In this document: one piece after another, positions 9,283 through 16,924 of the stretch
How positions within the stretch are numbered: the first letter of the stretch is position 1
How the letters are laid out: each line of letters begins with the position of its first letter
Assembly: GCF_003515705.1 (NCBI RefSeq)
Contig: NZ_QWEH01000023.1
Coordinates: 1 to 59,571 of the forward strand
Direction of reading: 5' to 3'
Length of the DNA: 59,571 nt
Source: Oceanobacillus profundus
GTDB lineage: Bacteria > Bacillota > Bacilli > Bacillales > Amphibacillaceae
Notes under the pieces: generated by a model
Told to the model about the DNA's origin: nothing
Databases searched by the model: none
The model's input: only the letters and a program-made list of their open reading frames with translations
Made by a program: the position numbers and the translations under genes

Positions 9283-9663
9283 GTGGCCAAAATAAAACAT
9301 AATAAAAAGCATATTGTCTCTACTCGTCGTGTATATGATATGGTCAATACAACTTCCGAATTTCGTATTAAAATTCCTATAAAACCTGCTAGGAAAATCA
9401 ATAAAGTTGATACTTACCAGTATAATGCATTGTCTGATGGGAAAAGTCTTCTATATACGAATAAAGATGAATTAAAACAATACGGTAATCGCGGGATATT
9501 AGATCCAATGAAAGTCTCCTATGTAAATCTCTTTATTAATGGTGTATTACAACCTCCAGTTACCTATGAGATTAAGGAAGGTATATTGCAATTAAAAACA
9601 AGTGATGTACCTCCAGAAGGAGCTCCAATTAATTTGCAATTCATTACTATTCACCAATCGTAA
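9283..9663 (+). CDS. DUF4183 family protein
   Basis: A 126-residue protein with the DUF4183 pattern in its second half: a beta-rich segment with [17 protein letters not shown] and [18 protein letters not shown]. The N-terminus is basic ([19 protein letters not shown]), as in longer members of the family. The start is a GTG at 9283 with AGAGGT close by; spacing is short, so the true start may differ by a few codons, but the RRVYDMV part looks coding. No signal peptide or membrane segment. DUF4183 proteins are common in spore-forming Bacillales; function not established to my knowledge. It converges on a second DUF4183 gene. Confidence 0.7.
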   Translation: MAKIKHNKKHIVSTRRVYDMVNTTSEFRIKIPIKPARKINKVDTYQYNALSDGKSLLYTNKDELKQYGNRGILDPMKVSYVNLFINGVLQPPVTYEIKEGILQLKTSDVPPEGAPINLQFITIHQS

Positions 9664-9675
9664 TCGATTAATTAA

Positions 9676-9695
9676 GGGGTGGCATAGACCACCCT
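9676..9695. terminator. Short hairpin between convergent DUF4183 genes
   Basis: GGGTGG (9677-9682) pairs with CCACCC (9689-9694) across a 6-base loop. T runs are weak on both sides, so it is a modest bidirectional terminator candidate in the 45-base gap. Confidence 0.5.
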
Positions 9696-9708
9696 ATTTC
9701 AAATGAAG

Positions 9709-10092
9709 TTATGTTGTAATATCTGTAGTAGAAGTCGTATCGAAGTTGGCTATTTCTAATACGATTGGTGTTTCTGCTACTATGGAGTCTGTACCAGTGG
9801 GTACCACAATACTAAGTGATCCTACACCAGTTGCACCAGGCGTATAAGTTGAAATATCCTGCATTTGTAGTACACCATTTATATATAGGTTATAGTAACT
9901 GTTATTCGCTATTAACTCGGGGAGTTCAACGACTTCAGCACCTAAATCATCAAAAAAATCAGCTGCATCAATTGTTAAAGTGCCTTCTGGTGCAGTATCA
10001 GCTACCGTTACATAGAAAAACTTATCAACCGTTGGCGTAACCTCTGTTTCCGTTGTTGCAGAAACAAATAATTTCATAAGCTGTAATGCCAT
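9709..10092 (-). CDS. DUF4183 family protein
   Basis: A 127-residue acidic, Thr/Ser/Asp-rich protein with the DUF4183 core YYNLYINGVLQMQDISTY, then a glycine-rich turn and a beta-strand end (IVAETPIVLEIANFDTTS). Start ATG at 10092 has GGAAGGAG ahead of it. No signal peptide. It shares the NLxINGVLQ core with the convergent neighbour, but the N-termini are unlike: acidic here, basic there. The family is often found in endospore-formers, so a spore-surface role is possible, but this is inference. Confidence 0.75.
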   Translation of the reverse strand: MALQLMKLFVSATTETEVTPTVDKFFYVTVADTAPEGTLTIDAADFFDDLGAEVVELPELIANNSYYNLYINGVLQMQDISTYTPGATGVGSLSIVVPTGTDSIVAETPIVLEIANFDTTSTTDITT

Positions 10093-10216
10093 TAGTGTCT
10101 CTCCTTCCTATCAATAAATTGTTTCATCATAGTATATGAATAAGAAATCATTCTGCATAGATACGTTCATCATTTCTATGTTGAATGATGTATTTGTACA
10201 CGTTTTAGAAATAGAT

Positions 10217-10243
10217 AAAAACCCTAGCATTTAATATGCTAGG
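10217..10243 (-). terminator. Terminator of the CoA-transferase/acyl-CoA dehydrogenase operon
   Basis: On the minus strand CCCTAGCAT, a 4-base loop and ATGCTAGGG are followed by TTTTT, a canonical intrinsic terminator just after the acyl-CoA dehydrogenase stop. Confidence 0.9.
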
Positions 10244-10262
10244 GGAAATAGATTATTGTTTT

Positions 10263-11468
10263 TTAAACGCGCTCCTTCTCTCCATCCCAGGCAGGAAGCA
10301 TTTTATTCAACTGCTTATCTTCCCGATACCCTAATACATATTCTGCCTGCATAATCGTGTGAATTTCTCGAGTTCCCTCATAAATAACCGGTGCTTTCGA
10401 ATTCCGTAAATAGCGTTCTACTGGATATTCATCAGAATAGCCATAAGCACCGTGGATTTGCACGGCATCATCTGCTGCTTGATTAGCGAAGTCACAGGCC
10501 TGCCATTTGGCAAGAGAAGTTTCTCTGGTATTGCGTTTTCCTTGGTTTTTAAGCTCACCTGCACGATAAACAAGCAAACGGCTCATTTGATAGCCTGCTT
10601 CCATCTTCGCAATCATTTGCTGCACGAGCTGATGTTTTCCAATCTCTTTGCCGAATGTTTCTCGTTCATGGCAGTATTTAACGGAAGCCTCCAGACAAGC
10701 CATAATTTGTCCAACAGCACCTGCAGCAACTGTGAAGCGCCCATTATCTAATGCTGACATAGCAATTTTAAATCCTTCTCCTTCTTCGCCCAGCAGATTT
10801 TCTTTCGGTACTTTAATATTTTCAAAAAATATTTCACCTGTGTTACCGGATCGGATGCCGTGCTTGCCTTTGATTGCCTTCGATGAGAAACCTTCCCAAG
10901 AACGTTCAACAATGAAAGCAGAAATAGCTTTATGCTTTTCGGAACGATCTGCAGTATAAGCAAAAACAATAAAATGATCGGCAATATCACATAGTGAGAT
11001 CCATGTTTTCTGACCGTTTAAAATATAGTGGTCACCATCTTGTACAGCTGTCGTTTGTAAAGCTGCAACATCCGAACCAGCGCCAGGTTCGGTGAGACCA
11101 AATGCACCAATTTTTTCACCTTTTGCCTGTGGTGTAAGGTATTTTTGCTTTTGCTCTTCTGTTCCCCATTGAAGTAATGTCATGCTATTTAACCCCGTAT
11201 GCACGGAAACAGCTGTACGAAAGGCGGTATCGCCTCGCTCCAGTTCCTCACAAACAATAGCTAATGCGTTATAATCCATTCCACTGCCACCATATGCTTC
11301 AGGGATACAGACGCCCATTAGTCCAAGCTCTGCAAGTCTCGTTAGTATGCTTAAGTCAAACTTTCCTTCCCGGTCCCACCCGTCAATGTATGGCATAATT
11401 TCTTTGTCTGTAAAGCTTCTTACCGTTTCACGCAGCATCTTCTGTTCATCATTAAATTCAAAATTCAT
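10263..11468 (-). CDS. Acyl-CoA dehydrogenase (possibly glutaryl-CoA dehydrogenase-like)
   Basis: A 401-residue flavoprotein with the family signature GAFGLTEPGAGSDV, the substrate loop LNGQKTWISL, and a catalytic glutamate at residue 364 in VIYEGTREIHTIM. All three acyl-CoA dehydrogenase domains are complete. GGAGATGAG precedes the ATG at 11468. It is 16 bases downstream of a class III CoA-transferase. That pairing matches the partnership of a glutarate CoA-transferase with glutaryl-CoA dehydrogenase in Lys/Trp breakdown, and both pathways are nearby. Other short or branched acyl-CoA substrates are equally compatible with the sequence. Confidence 0.85.
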   Translation of the reverse strand: MNFEFNDEQKMLRETVRSFTDKEIMPYIDGWDREGKFDLSILTRLAELGLMGVCIPEAYGGSGMDYNALAIVCEELERGDTAFRTAVSVHTGLNSMTLLQWGTEEQKQKYLTPQAKGEKIGAFGLTEPGAGSDVAALQTTAVQDGDHYILNGQKTWISLCDIADHFIVFAYTADRSEKHKAISAFIVERSWEGFSSKAIKGKHGIRSGNTGEIFFENIKVPKENLLGEEGEGFKIAMSALDNGRFTVAAGAVGQIMACLEASVKYCHERETFGKEIGKHQLVQQMIAKMEAGYQMSRLLVYRAGELKNQGKRNTRETSLAKWQACDFANQAADDAVQIHGAYGYSDEYPVERYLRNSKAPVIYEGTREIHTIMQAEYVLGYREDKQLNKMLPAWDGEKERV

Positions 11469-11484
11469 TAGCTCATCTCCTTTT

Positions 11485-12642
11485 TTACTTATTTTTTACT
11501 TCTTTATCGTCTATACGAAATTCCTGATTATGTTCACCAGCATCAGGAGGATGCAGATTGTAAGCGACAGGTGTTCGTGAAAGTTTTAATGGACTTCCAA
11601 TCATTGTGATAGGACCTGCTGTAGGGTGTTCGTAATCAACGAACATTTCTCGCTCATGCAGTTGTGGGTCATTGCTTACATCTTGTAAATCTTGAATTGG
11701 TCCACATGGAATGTTATTTGTATGACATTGTTCTAACCAATATGCCGTCGGCTTTGTTGCAAAAATTTTTTGTAAACGTGAAACAAGCAAATCTCTATGT
11801 TTTACCCGGTCTGCATTCTTCTCAAATCTCCGATCGTTACTGAGATGAGGGACATTTAATAGGCTACAGAGCTTTTTAAATTGATTGTCGTTACCAACGG
11901 CAACTACCATTTCTCCATCCGCTGTGATGAAGGTCTGGTATGGCACGATATTGGCATGATGATTACCGAGAGCCGAGGGTATTTTCCCGGACATCAAGTA
12001 ATTACTTCCGATATTGACCAAGGCGCTGACAGCTGAATCATATAATGAAAGGTCGATTTTCTGACCTTTACCTGAATTGGTTCGCTCAAGCAATGCAGCT
12101 TGAATTCCAATACAGGCGTATAGTCCGGTTAAGATATCGGTAATAGCAACTCCCATTTTCTGTGGACCGGATGCTTCTGTGCCCGTAATGCTCATTAATC
12201 CACTCATTGCTTGGATAATGAAGTCATAGCCTGGTAAATGTTTGTATGGGCCGGTCTCCCCAAAACCGGTAATAGAGCAGTAAACGATGGAAGGATTCAA
12301 TTGTGCGACGGTTTCATAATCGAGTCCGAAGCGCTCCATCGTCCCGGCTTTAAAATTGTTCATGATTACATCTGATTCGGCTATTATTTTTTTTATCTGA
12401 TCAATTCCTTCTTTCGTTTTCAAATCCACGGTAATGCTTTTTTTATTACGATTAGCACATAGGTAGTAAGCGCTGATGCTGTTTTGAAAAGGGGGGCCCC
12501 ATCCACGTGTTTCGTCACTTCCACCGGGTGCCTCGACTTTGATTACTTCTGCACCAAGATCGCCGAGAATCATTGAGCAATAAGGACCTGCAAGCACCCT
12601 TGATAGATCGAGAATTTTAATGTTGTTTAATGCACCAGTCAT
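11485..12642 (-). CDS. Class III CoA-transferase (CaiB/BaiF family)
   Basis: A 385-residue family III CoA-transferase that moves CoA between carboxylic acids through an aspartyl-CoA intermediate. The N-terminus LDLSRVLAGPYCSMILGDLG and GAEVIKVEAPGGSDETRGWG are typical; the catalytic aspartate is Asp140 in LPGYDFIIQAMSGLM. GAAAGGAGG stands before the ATG at 12642. First gene of a two-gene operon with the acyl-CoA dehydrogenase. Similarity to succinate:glutarate-type transferases is suspected from context, but formyl-, mesaconyl- or carnitine-type activities cannot be ruled out. The leader carries a terminator-like hairpin. Confidence 0.85.
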   Translation of the reverse strand: MTGALNNIKILDLSRVLAGPYCSMILGDLGAEVIKVEAPGGSDETRGWGPPFQNSISAYYLCANRNKKSITVDLKTKEGIDQIKKIIAESDVIMNNFKAGTMERFGLDYETVAQLNPSIVYCSITGFGETGPYKHLPGYDFIIQAMSGLMSITGTEASGPQKMGVAITDILTGLYACIGIQAALLERTNSGKGQKIDLSLYDSAVSALVNIGSNYLMSGKIPSALGNHHANIVPYQTFITADGEMVVAVGNDNQFKKLCSLLNVPHLSNDRRFEKNADRVKHRDLLVSRLQKIFATKPTAYWLEQCHTNNIPCGPIQDLQDVSNDPQLHEREMFVDYEHPTAGPITMIGSPLKLSRTPVAYNLHPPDAGEHNQEFRIDDKEVKNK

Positions 12643-12663
12643 GTAGTTCCTCCTTTCTTATGT

Positions 12664-12749
12664 TATAAAAAAAGCCAGTCCAAACAAATGCAGGATTGCT
12701 GCAATTTTGTTCGAACTGGCTTTTGTTTGTTGGAACATACCTGATTATA
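12664..12749 (-). promoter_or_regulatory. Promoter and attenuator-like leader of the CoA-transferase operon
   Basis: On the minus strand a perfect TATAAT (12749-12744) would start RNA near 12737. The next ~70 bases form one long stem: AAAAGCCAGT (12724-12715) with ACTGGCTTTT (12679-12670), an inner AACAAA/TTTGTT helix and an inner TGCAG/CTGCA helix. This is followed by a T run and then directly by the ribosome site of the first gene. It therefore looks like an intrinsic terminator inside the 5' leader. The mreBH gene upstream has its own terminator, so this one is not needed for it. The ligand or antiterminator is unknown. Confidence 0.6.
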
Positions 12750-12900
12750 GGAATGTGAACAAATTAGGCAGTTATGGAAATTTAATTTAATGTACTGTGT
12801 AGAATAACGTGGCATACGTTTTTCACAGTATTATTAATAAGTATACTTTATTCTGAAAAATATGTAAATAGATATTGGCTGTTGACTAAAAAATAGTATA

Positions 12901-12941
12901 AAAAGCTAACCTCAAAGATATTCTCTCTGAAGCCAGCTTTT
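12901..12941 (-). terminator. Terminator of mreBH
   Basis: Minus-strand hairpin with outer arms AAAAGCT and AGCTTTT and an imperfect inner stem, followed by T residues, about 45 bases after the mreBH stop. The rest of 12750-12900 shows no gene. Confidence 0.75.
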
Positions 12942-12983
12942 ATGCATGAAGCGCTATAAACATAGCAAGTCTGCTTTTGTTTC

Positions 12984-13991
12984 TTATTTCGCTGCTTTTT
13001 GTAGTTTTGTAATCATCTTTATAGCACGTCCAGTACCGATGGCTACCGATTCAAGCGGGTTTGGAGCCATATGAACTGGTACACTAATTTCATTAGCAAG
13101 CCATTCCTGCATTCCATTTAAAAGGGCGCCTCCACCTGTTAAGACAATTCCATGGTCAACAATATCTCCACTTAACTCTGGAGGGCAATCCTCTAATGTA
13201 GCGCGAATTGCTTCTAGTATTTGCTCTAGAGATTCTTTAATCGCATTATAAATTTCAGTAGACGTTATTTCAATCGTTTTAGGCAAACCAGTTACCATAT
13301 CACGACCGCGAATATCCATCGTGACTTCCTTATGATTCGGGTGCGCATAACCGATTTCCATTTTAATATTTTCTGCAGTGCGTTCACCAATTAAAATATT
13401 ATACGTTTTGCGGATATGCTGTACGATTTCATCATCCATTTTGTCTCCGGCAGTGCGTACTGAATTACAAGAGACAACTCCTCCGAAGGAAATAATACCT
13501 ACCTCAGAAGTTCCTCCACCAATATCAACGACTACATTGGCAATTGGTTCATCAACGGGTAAATCTGCACCAATTGCAGCTGCAACAGGCTCTTCAATTA
13601 AATGCACATGCTTTGCACCATAGCTTGTTACCGCATTATGAATTGCACGTCTTTCAACTGTCGTACTACCTGAAGGAGTACAAACGACAACAGTTGGCTT
13701 GCGCATAGACATCCCAAGCGTTTTACTTACTTTTTTCAATAGTTCCCTTAGCATTTGGGCAGTAACATCATAGTCCGCAATCACACCATCCCGTAAAGGG
13801 CGGATAGGTACAATGTTTTTCGGTGTTTTACCGACCATTTCTTTTGCTTCCGCACCAACTGCTACAACTTTTTTTGTTTCAATATCGATTGCCACAACAG
13901 ATGGCTCGTTTAAAACGATTCCTTTTGTTTTTGAATAGACAAGTATATTTGCTGTTCCAAGATCAATTCCGATTTCCGCGTTTGAAAACAT
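12984..13991 (-). CDS. mreBH: MreB-family rod-shape protein, MreBH type
   Basis: Actin-like cytoskeletal protein of 335 residues that guides lateral wall synthesis. Motifs in order: [20 protein letters not shown] (phosphate 1), [54 protein letters not shown] (phosphate 2) and [12 protein letters not shown] (adenosine site). [17 protein letters not shown] wording and absence of a C-terminal tail match B. subtilis MreBH better than MreB or Mbl. The ATG at 13991 is preceded by GGAGG at 8 bases; eight extra open codons upstream are not used. It stands alone, not with mreCD. Confidence in family is very high, in the paralogue moderate. Confidence 0.85.
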   Translation of the reverse strand: MFSNAEIGIDLGTANILVYSKTKGIVLNEPSVVAIDIETKKVVAVGAEAKEMVGKTPKNIVPIRPLRDGVIADYDVTAQMLRELLKKVSKTLGMSMRKPTVVVCTPSGSTTVERRAIHNAVTSYGAKHVHLIEEPVAAAIGADLPVDEPIANVVVDIGGGTSEVGIISFGGVVSCNSVRTAGDKMDDEIVQHIRKTYNILIGERTAENIKMEIGYAHPNHKEVTMDIRGRDMVTGLPKTIEITSTEIYNAIKESLEQILEAIRATLEDCPPELSGDIVDHGIVLTGGGALLNGMQEWLANEISVPVHMAPNPLESVAIGTGRAIKMITKLQKAAK

Positions 13992-14033
13992 AATAGGTTC
14001 CTCCAATGATGACAATTTATTGTATCGTAGATT

Positions 14034-14093
14034 AAGGGGCAGTATTCCCGTTGTTTATAAGTTCAAATTTATATGATAGGGGTTCTGCCCCTA
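14034..14093 (-). promoter_or_regulatory. Competing hairpins in the mreBH leader
   Basis: A local hairpin TAGGGG/CCCCTA (14077-14082, 14088-14093) overlaps a sequence that can instead pair CTGCCCCT (14086-14093) with AGGGGCAG (14035-14042). The two pairings exclude each other and lie 45-100 bases before the mreBH start codon on the transcribed strand. Whether this is regulatory is unproven. Confidence 0.35.
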
Positions 14094-14105
14094 AAAGCTG
14101 TTTCG

Positions 14106-14130
14106 TTCTATCAGAATCATTCTGATAGAA
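14106..14130. promoter_or_regulatory. 25-base perfect palindrome, candidate operator
   Basis: Two 12-base arms, TTCTATCAGAAT and ATTCTGATAGAA, flank a single central C at 14118. The inner part TCAGAAT-C-ATTCTGA has the 7-1-7 geometry of Fur-family boxes (Fur, PerR, Zur) but matches the PerR consensus half only 5 of 7. It lies about 115 bases upstream of mreBH; neither side carries a T run, so it is more operator- than terminator-like. Confidence 0.5.
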
Positions 14131-14350
14131 GTATCGCATTTGTTTTTAATTGAGAAGTTTTAATAGTTATGTACATATAACAGCATAAACTTCCGATGCT
14201 AGTGTAAAGTGCTTATTGAAGTATATATAAATAGGAAATGACTATTTCAAATTATATACCCGAATTTAGTTTAAATATTGCATCCATAATTTAATCGTAA
14301 AATGCATTTGTTAAATTAAATAGAGATAAAGTTTTCACTATCCTATCTAC

Positions 14351-14472
14351 TATAATAAAGAACGTTACTCTTAAAATTAAAACATTTAGTGGGGGAAATG
14401 CAAGTGACAGTTTGTTTACAAATCATTGCAACCTGTAATATAAACCCTTTATTTAAAAGGTGTCAACCGTAA
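14351..14472 (+). CDS. Possible 22-residue peptide with its own promoter
   Basis: TATAAT at 14351-14356 is followed by GGGGG (14391-14395) and, 8 bases later, a GTG (14404) opening a 22-codon frame to TAA at 14470. The peptide would be MTVCLQIIATCNINPLFK followed by RCQP, with three cysteines. Signals for start are good but the peptide resembles nothing I know, and such short frames arise by chance. The following 217 bases up to the CAP-protein gene hold no other frame; TATGAT at 14641 may be the -10 of that gene. Confidence 0.25.
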
Positions 14473-14689
14473 AATTGTACTAATTTTTTCCTGTATGTTG
14501 AACTTTTACCTGTTTAGTCGAATTTAGGGATTTAGGACTTTTCTATGGAATACAAGGTTTCGAGTTTAATAGGTAAATTTATCGATAACTATTTTTCTAG
14601 TTTGGAAAAGCTTTCCTTAAATATTACAAAAATCCCGTGCTATGATGATTTTGCAAGAAACAACAAAACCAAAGGAGAGTGTAACAAAG

Positions 14690-15508
14690 ATGTTTAAAAA
14701 AGTAGGAATCGCTACTGCATTATCAACTGCGCTATTACTTGGCGGAGCATTTACATCTACTGCTGATGCGTCAGCAAATCAAGATCAATCAACTAACCCT
14801 TCATATAAAGTCTATTATTCAGTAAATGGACAAACGGGAAATGTATCAGAGGGAGATATTCAAGGCCTTATTAATAAGGTATTGAATGGCGAGCTTGATT
14901 GGAAAAATATAGACTGGAAATCCATTCCTGCAAAAGAACAAAATCAAAAGCAAGCTGATGCTCCAGCAAAACAAGAAGCATCAGAACAAGCTGAAACGCC
15001 AGCAAAACAAGAAGCGCCAGCAAAAGAGAAAGCTCCAGCTAAAGAACAAGAGCAGGAAGCTGCAACACCTGTACAGCAACCAGCTCAAAAAGAAGAGCAA
15101 TCTAACCAAAATCAAGAAACTTCACAGCAATTAAGTCAGTTTGAACAAGAAGTAGTAGAGTTAACAAACCAAGAAAGAGCAAAACAAGGTTTAAGTCCAT
15201 TGGAAGTTGACACAGAATTAAGTAAAGTAGCTCGCGAAAAATCCCGCGATATGGCAACAAGCAACTACTTTGATCACAACAGCCCGAACCATGGTTCACC
15301 GTTTGACATGATGAAGAGCTACGGTATCTCTTACCGTACAGCTGGAGAGAACATTGCTAAAGGGCAACAAACTCCAGAAGAAGTTGTGAATGCGTGGATG
15401 AATAGTGAAGGTCACCGTGCAAACATCCTAAATGGTGAGTATACTCACATTGGGGTAGGTTATGTAGAGCAAGGTAACCACTGGACACAGCAATTCATCG
15501 GAAAATAA
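14690..15508 (+). CDS. Secreted CAP-domain (SCP/PR1-like) protein, YkwD type
   Basis: A 272-residue exported protein. Residues 1-27 form a signal peptide (MFKKVGIATALSTALLLGG, cleavage after TADA). A low-complexity linker rich in Ala, Lys, Gln, Glu and Pro with repeated PAKQEA/PAKEKA units spans about residues 80-145. The C-terminal CAP domain follows, with conserved LTNQERAKQGLSPLEVD, YFDHNSPNHGSPFDMM, GENIAKGQQTPEEVVNAWM and SEGHRANIL. The ATG at 14690 is placed by AAAGGAGAG; the frame is open 16 codons upstream. Such proteins occur in sporulating bacilli at the cell or spore envelope; the exact activity is not established. Confidence 0.9.
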   Translation: MFKKVGIATALSTALLLGGAFTSTADASANQDQSTNPSYKVYYSVNGQTGNVSEGDIQGLINKVLNGELDWKNIDWKSIPAKEQNQKQADAPAKQEASEQAETPAKQEAPAKEKAPAKEQEQEAATPVQQPAQKEEQSNQNQETSQQLSQFEQEVVELTNQERAKQGLSPLEVDTELSKVAREKSRDMATSNYFDHNSPNHGSPFDMMKSYGISYRTAGENIAKGQQTPEEVVNAWMNSEGHRANILNGEYTHIGVGYVEQGNHWTQQFIGK

Positions 15509-15518
15509 TATAGTATTA

Positions 15519-15549
15519 GGGACTAGCTTTTAGCTGGTCTCTTTTTTTT
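15519..15549 (+). terminator. Terminator of the CAP-protein gene
   Basis: GGGACTAGC pairs with GCTGGTCTC (two G-T pairs) around a 5-base loop, then a run of eight T. Canonical. Confidence 0.9.
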
Positions 15550-15756
15550 AGGCTTAAAAACGGATGTGCACAATTTATCACGCTTAAAACAATAGGATGG
15601 ATGCTTCATATTCAATCGTGTAACTAATTCTTTCTTGCCGTATAGTAGAAACTACATGAAAAGCTGTTATTATAAAAGCTATATAGTAGCACGTTTTAGG
15701 GTATACATAGATACAAACTTGTTTGGATGCACATACTGTTAATGAGGTGGGTAATG

Positions 15757-16752
15757 ATGGTACAAGGATCTGTTAACTTAAACACAGAATTGTCGAAGGA
15801 ATGGCTTCAGGATTATGTTGACAGTTGGATTAATTTCTATAAAAAGCAAACAGTTGATGGTGAAGTTGCTACGTATATACCGATTTTGGCAGAGGCTGAT
15901 CAACACGCACTAGGCATATCGATTATTGGAAAAAATGGTGTTACGATTAAATCAGGTGATACAGAAGAAAAATTTACAATCCAAAGTATTTCCAAAGTAT
16001 TGACCTTTATTTCTGCCTGTATGGATAGGGGACTTTCCTATGTATTAAATAGAGTGGATGTGGAGCCTACTGGTGAAGCGTTTAATTCTATTATGCATCT
16101 CGAAATGAAGCAGCCGAAGAAGCCGTTTAATCCATTAGTTAATTCTGGAGCAATTACCGTATCTTCGCTATTAAGTGGTAAAACATCGGATCAGAAACTA
16201 GATTCACTTTTTGTTCTAATGGAAAAAATGATTGGCTATCGACCGCAAGTAAATGTAGATGCATATGAATCAGAACGTGATACATCGATGAGAAATCGAT
16301 CAATCGGTTACTATTTATTAGAGGGCGGCTATTTGGAATCTGATCTTGGAATTACGTTGGAGACATATTTTAAACAATGTTCGATAGAGATAACAACAAG
16401 TGATTTAGCAAAAATCGGATTAGTCCTCTCCAATGATGGACGTGATCCAAATACAGAAGAAGAAATTATACCACGATCAGTTGCGCGTTTAGTAAAGGCA
16501 TTGATGCTTACGTGTGGAATGTATGATGCTTCAGGGAAATTCGCTGCATATGTTGGTATTCCTGCCAAAAGTGGTGTATCCGGTGGAATTGTAGCAGTCG
16601 TTCCACCACGAGTAAGGGATGAGGAACTTCCGTTTTTAGATGGTTGTGGCATCGGCGTTTTTGGACCTGCTCTTGATCTGCAGGGGAATAGTATTGGTGG
16701 TATTAAATTGTTGAGGCACATCGCTAATCAGTGGGATTTAAGTTTGTTTTAA
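15757..16752 (+). CDS. glsA: Glutaminase
   Basis: Hydrolyses L-glutamine to glutamate and ammonia. The 331-residue protein is of the serine beta-lactamase-like glutaminase family: catalytic Ser77 and Lys80 in TIQSISKVL, NPLVNSGAI, the RNRSIGYYLLEGGYL helix and KSGVSGGIVAVVP near the C-terminus. Of two tandem ATGs (15754, 15757) the second is better spaced from GAGGTGG; upstream codons are unlikely to be used. Its stop faces the AGCS symporter gene across a 172-base gap. In B. subtilis a glutaminase is encoded with the AGCS-type glutamine transporter AlsT, so the pair probably serves glutamine use. Confidence 0.95.
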   Translation: MVQGSVNLNTELSKEWLQDYVDSWINFYKKQTVDGEVATYIPILAEADQHALGISIIGKNGVTIKSGDTEEKFTIQSISKVLTFISACMDRGLSYVLNRVDVEPTGEAFNSIMHLEMKQPKKPFNPLVNSGAITVSSLLSGKTSDQKLDSLFVLMEKMIGYRPQVNVDAYESERDTSMRNRSIGYYLLEGGYLESDLGITLETYFKQCSIEITTSDLAKIGLVLSNDGRDPNTEEEIIPRSVARLVKALMLTCGMYDASGKFAAYVGIPAKSGVSGGIVAVVPPRVRDEELPFLDGCGIGVFGPALDLQGNSIGGIKLLRHIANQWDLSLF

Positions 16753-16833
16753 GAACAAAGGTGCAAGTGCCGAGTCAGAGACACGGATACGAGGGAAGTC
16801 TTACTGTAATTTTAAGGCTTTGTGGACATGTGA

Positions 16834-16871
16834 GAACCGGGGATATTCGAATGAACGAATATCCCCGGTTC
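16834..16871. repeat. 16-bp perfect stem palindrome between convergent genes
   Basis: Arms GAACCGGGGATATTCG (16834-16849) and CGAATATCCCCGGTTC (16856-16871) with a 6-base loop, and GTGA/CAC extending the symmetry outward. There is no T run, so it is not a textbook terminator, though it may block transcription from both genes. It is more GC-rich than its surroundings; the following bases up to 16920, ending in GGCGCTTCCGCTTTTT, look like part of a dispersed intergenic repeat. Confidence 0.7.
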
Positions 16872-16924
16872 ACGTCCAGATCCAGCTTCAGAGCACAGCG
16901 ACTTGGCGCTTCCGCTTTTTTACT

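Noticed and set aside
10093..10216. Small gene upstream of the second DUF4183 gene
   Set aside because: No frame with a ribosome site; promoter region only.
14473..14689. Riboswitch before the CAP-protein gene
   Set aside because: No recognisable c-di-AMP or other riboswitch core and no stable long hairpins; only AT-rich promoter-like DNA.
15102..15299. Antisense frame over the CAP-protein gene
   Set aside because: A mirror of biased codon use in a Gln/Glu-rich linker; no ribosome site.
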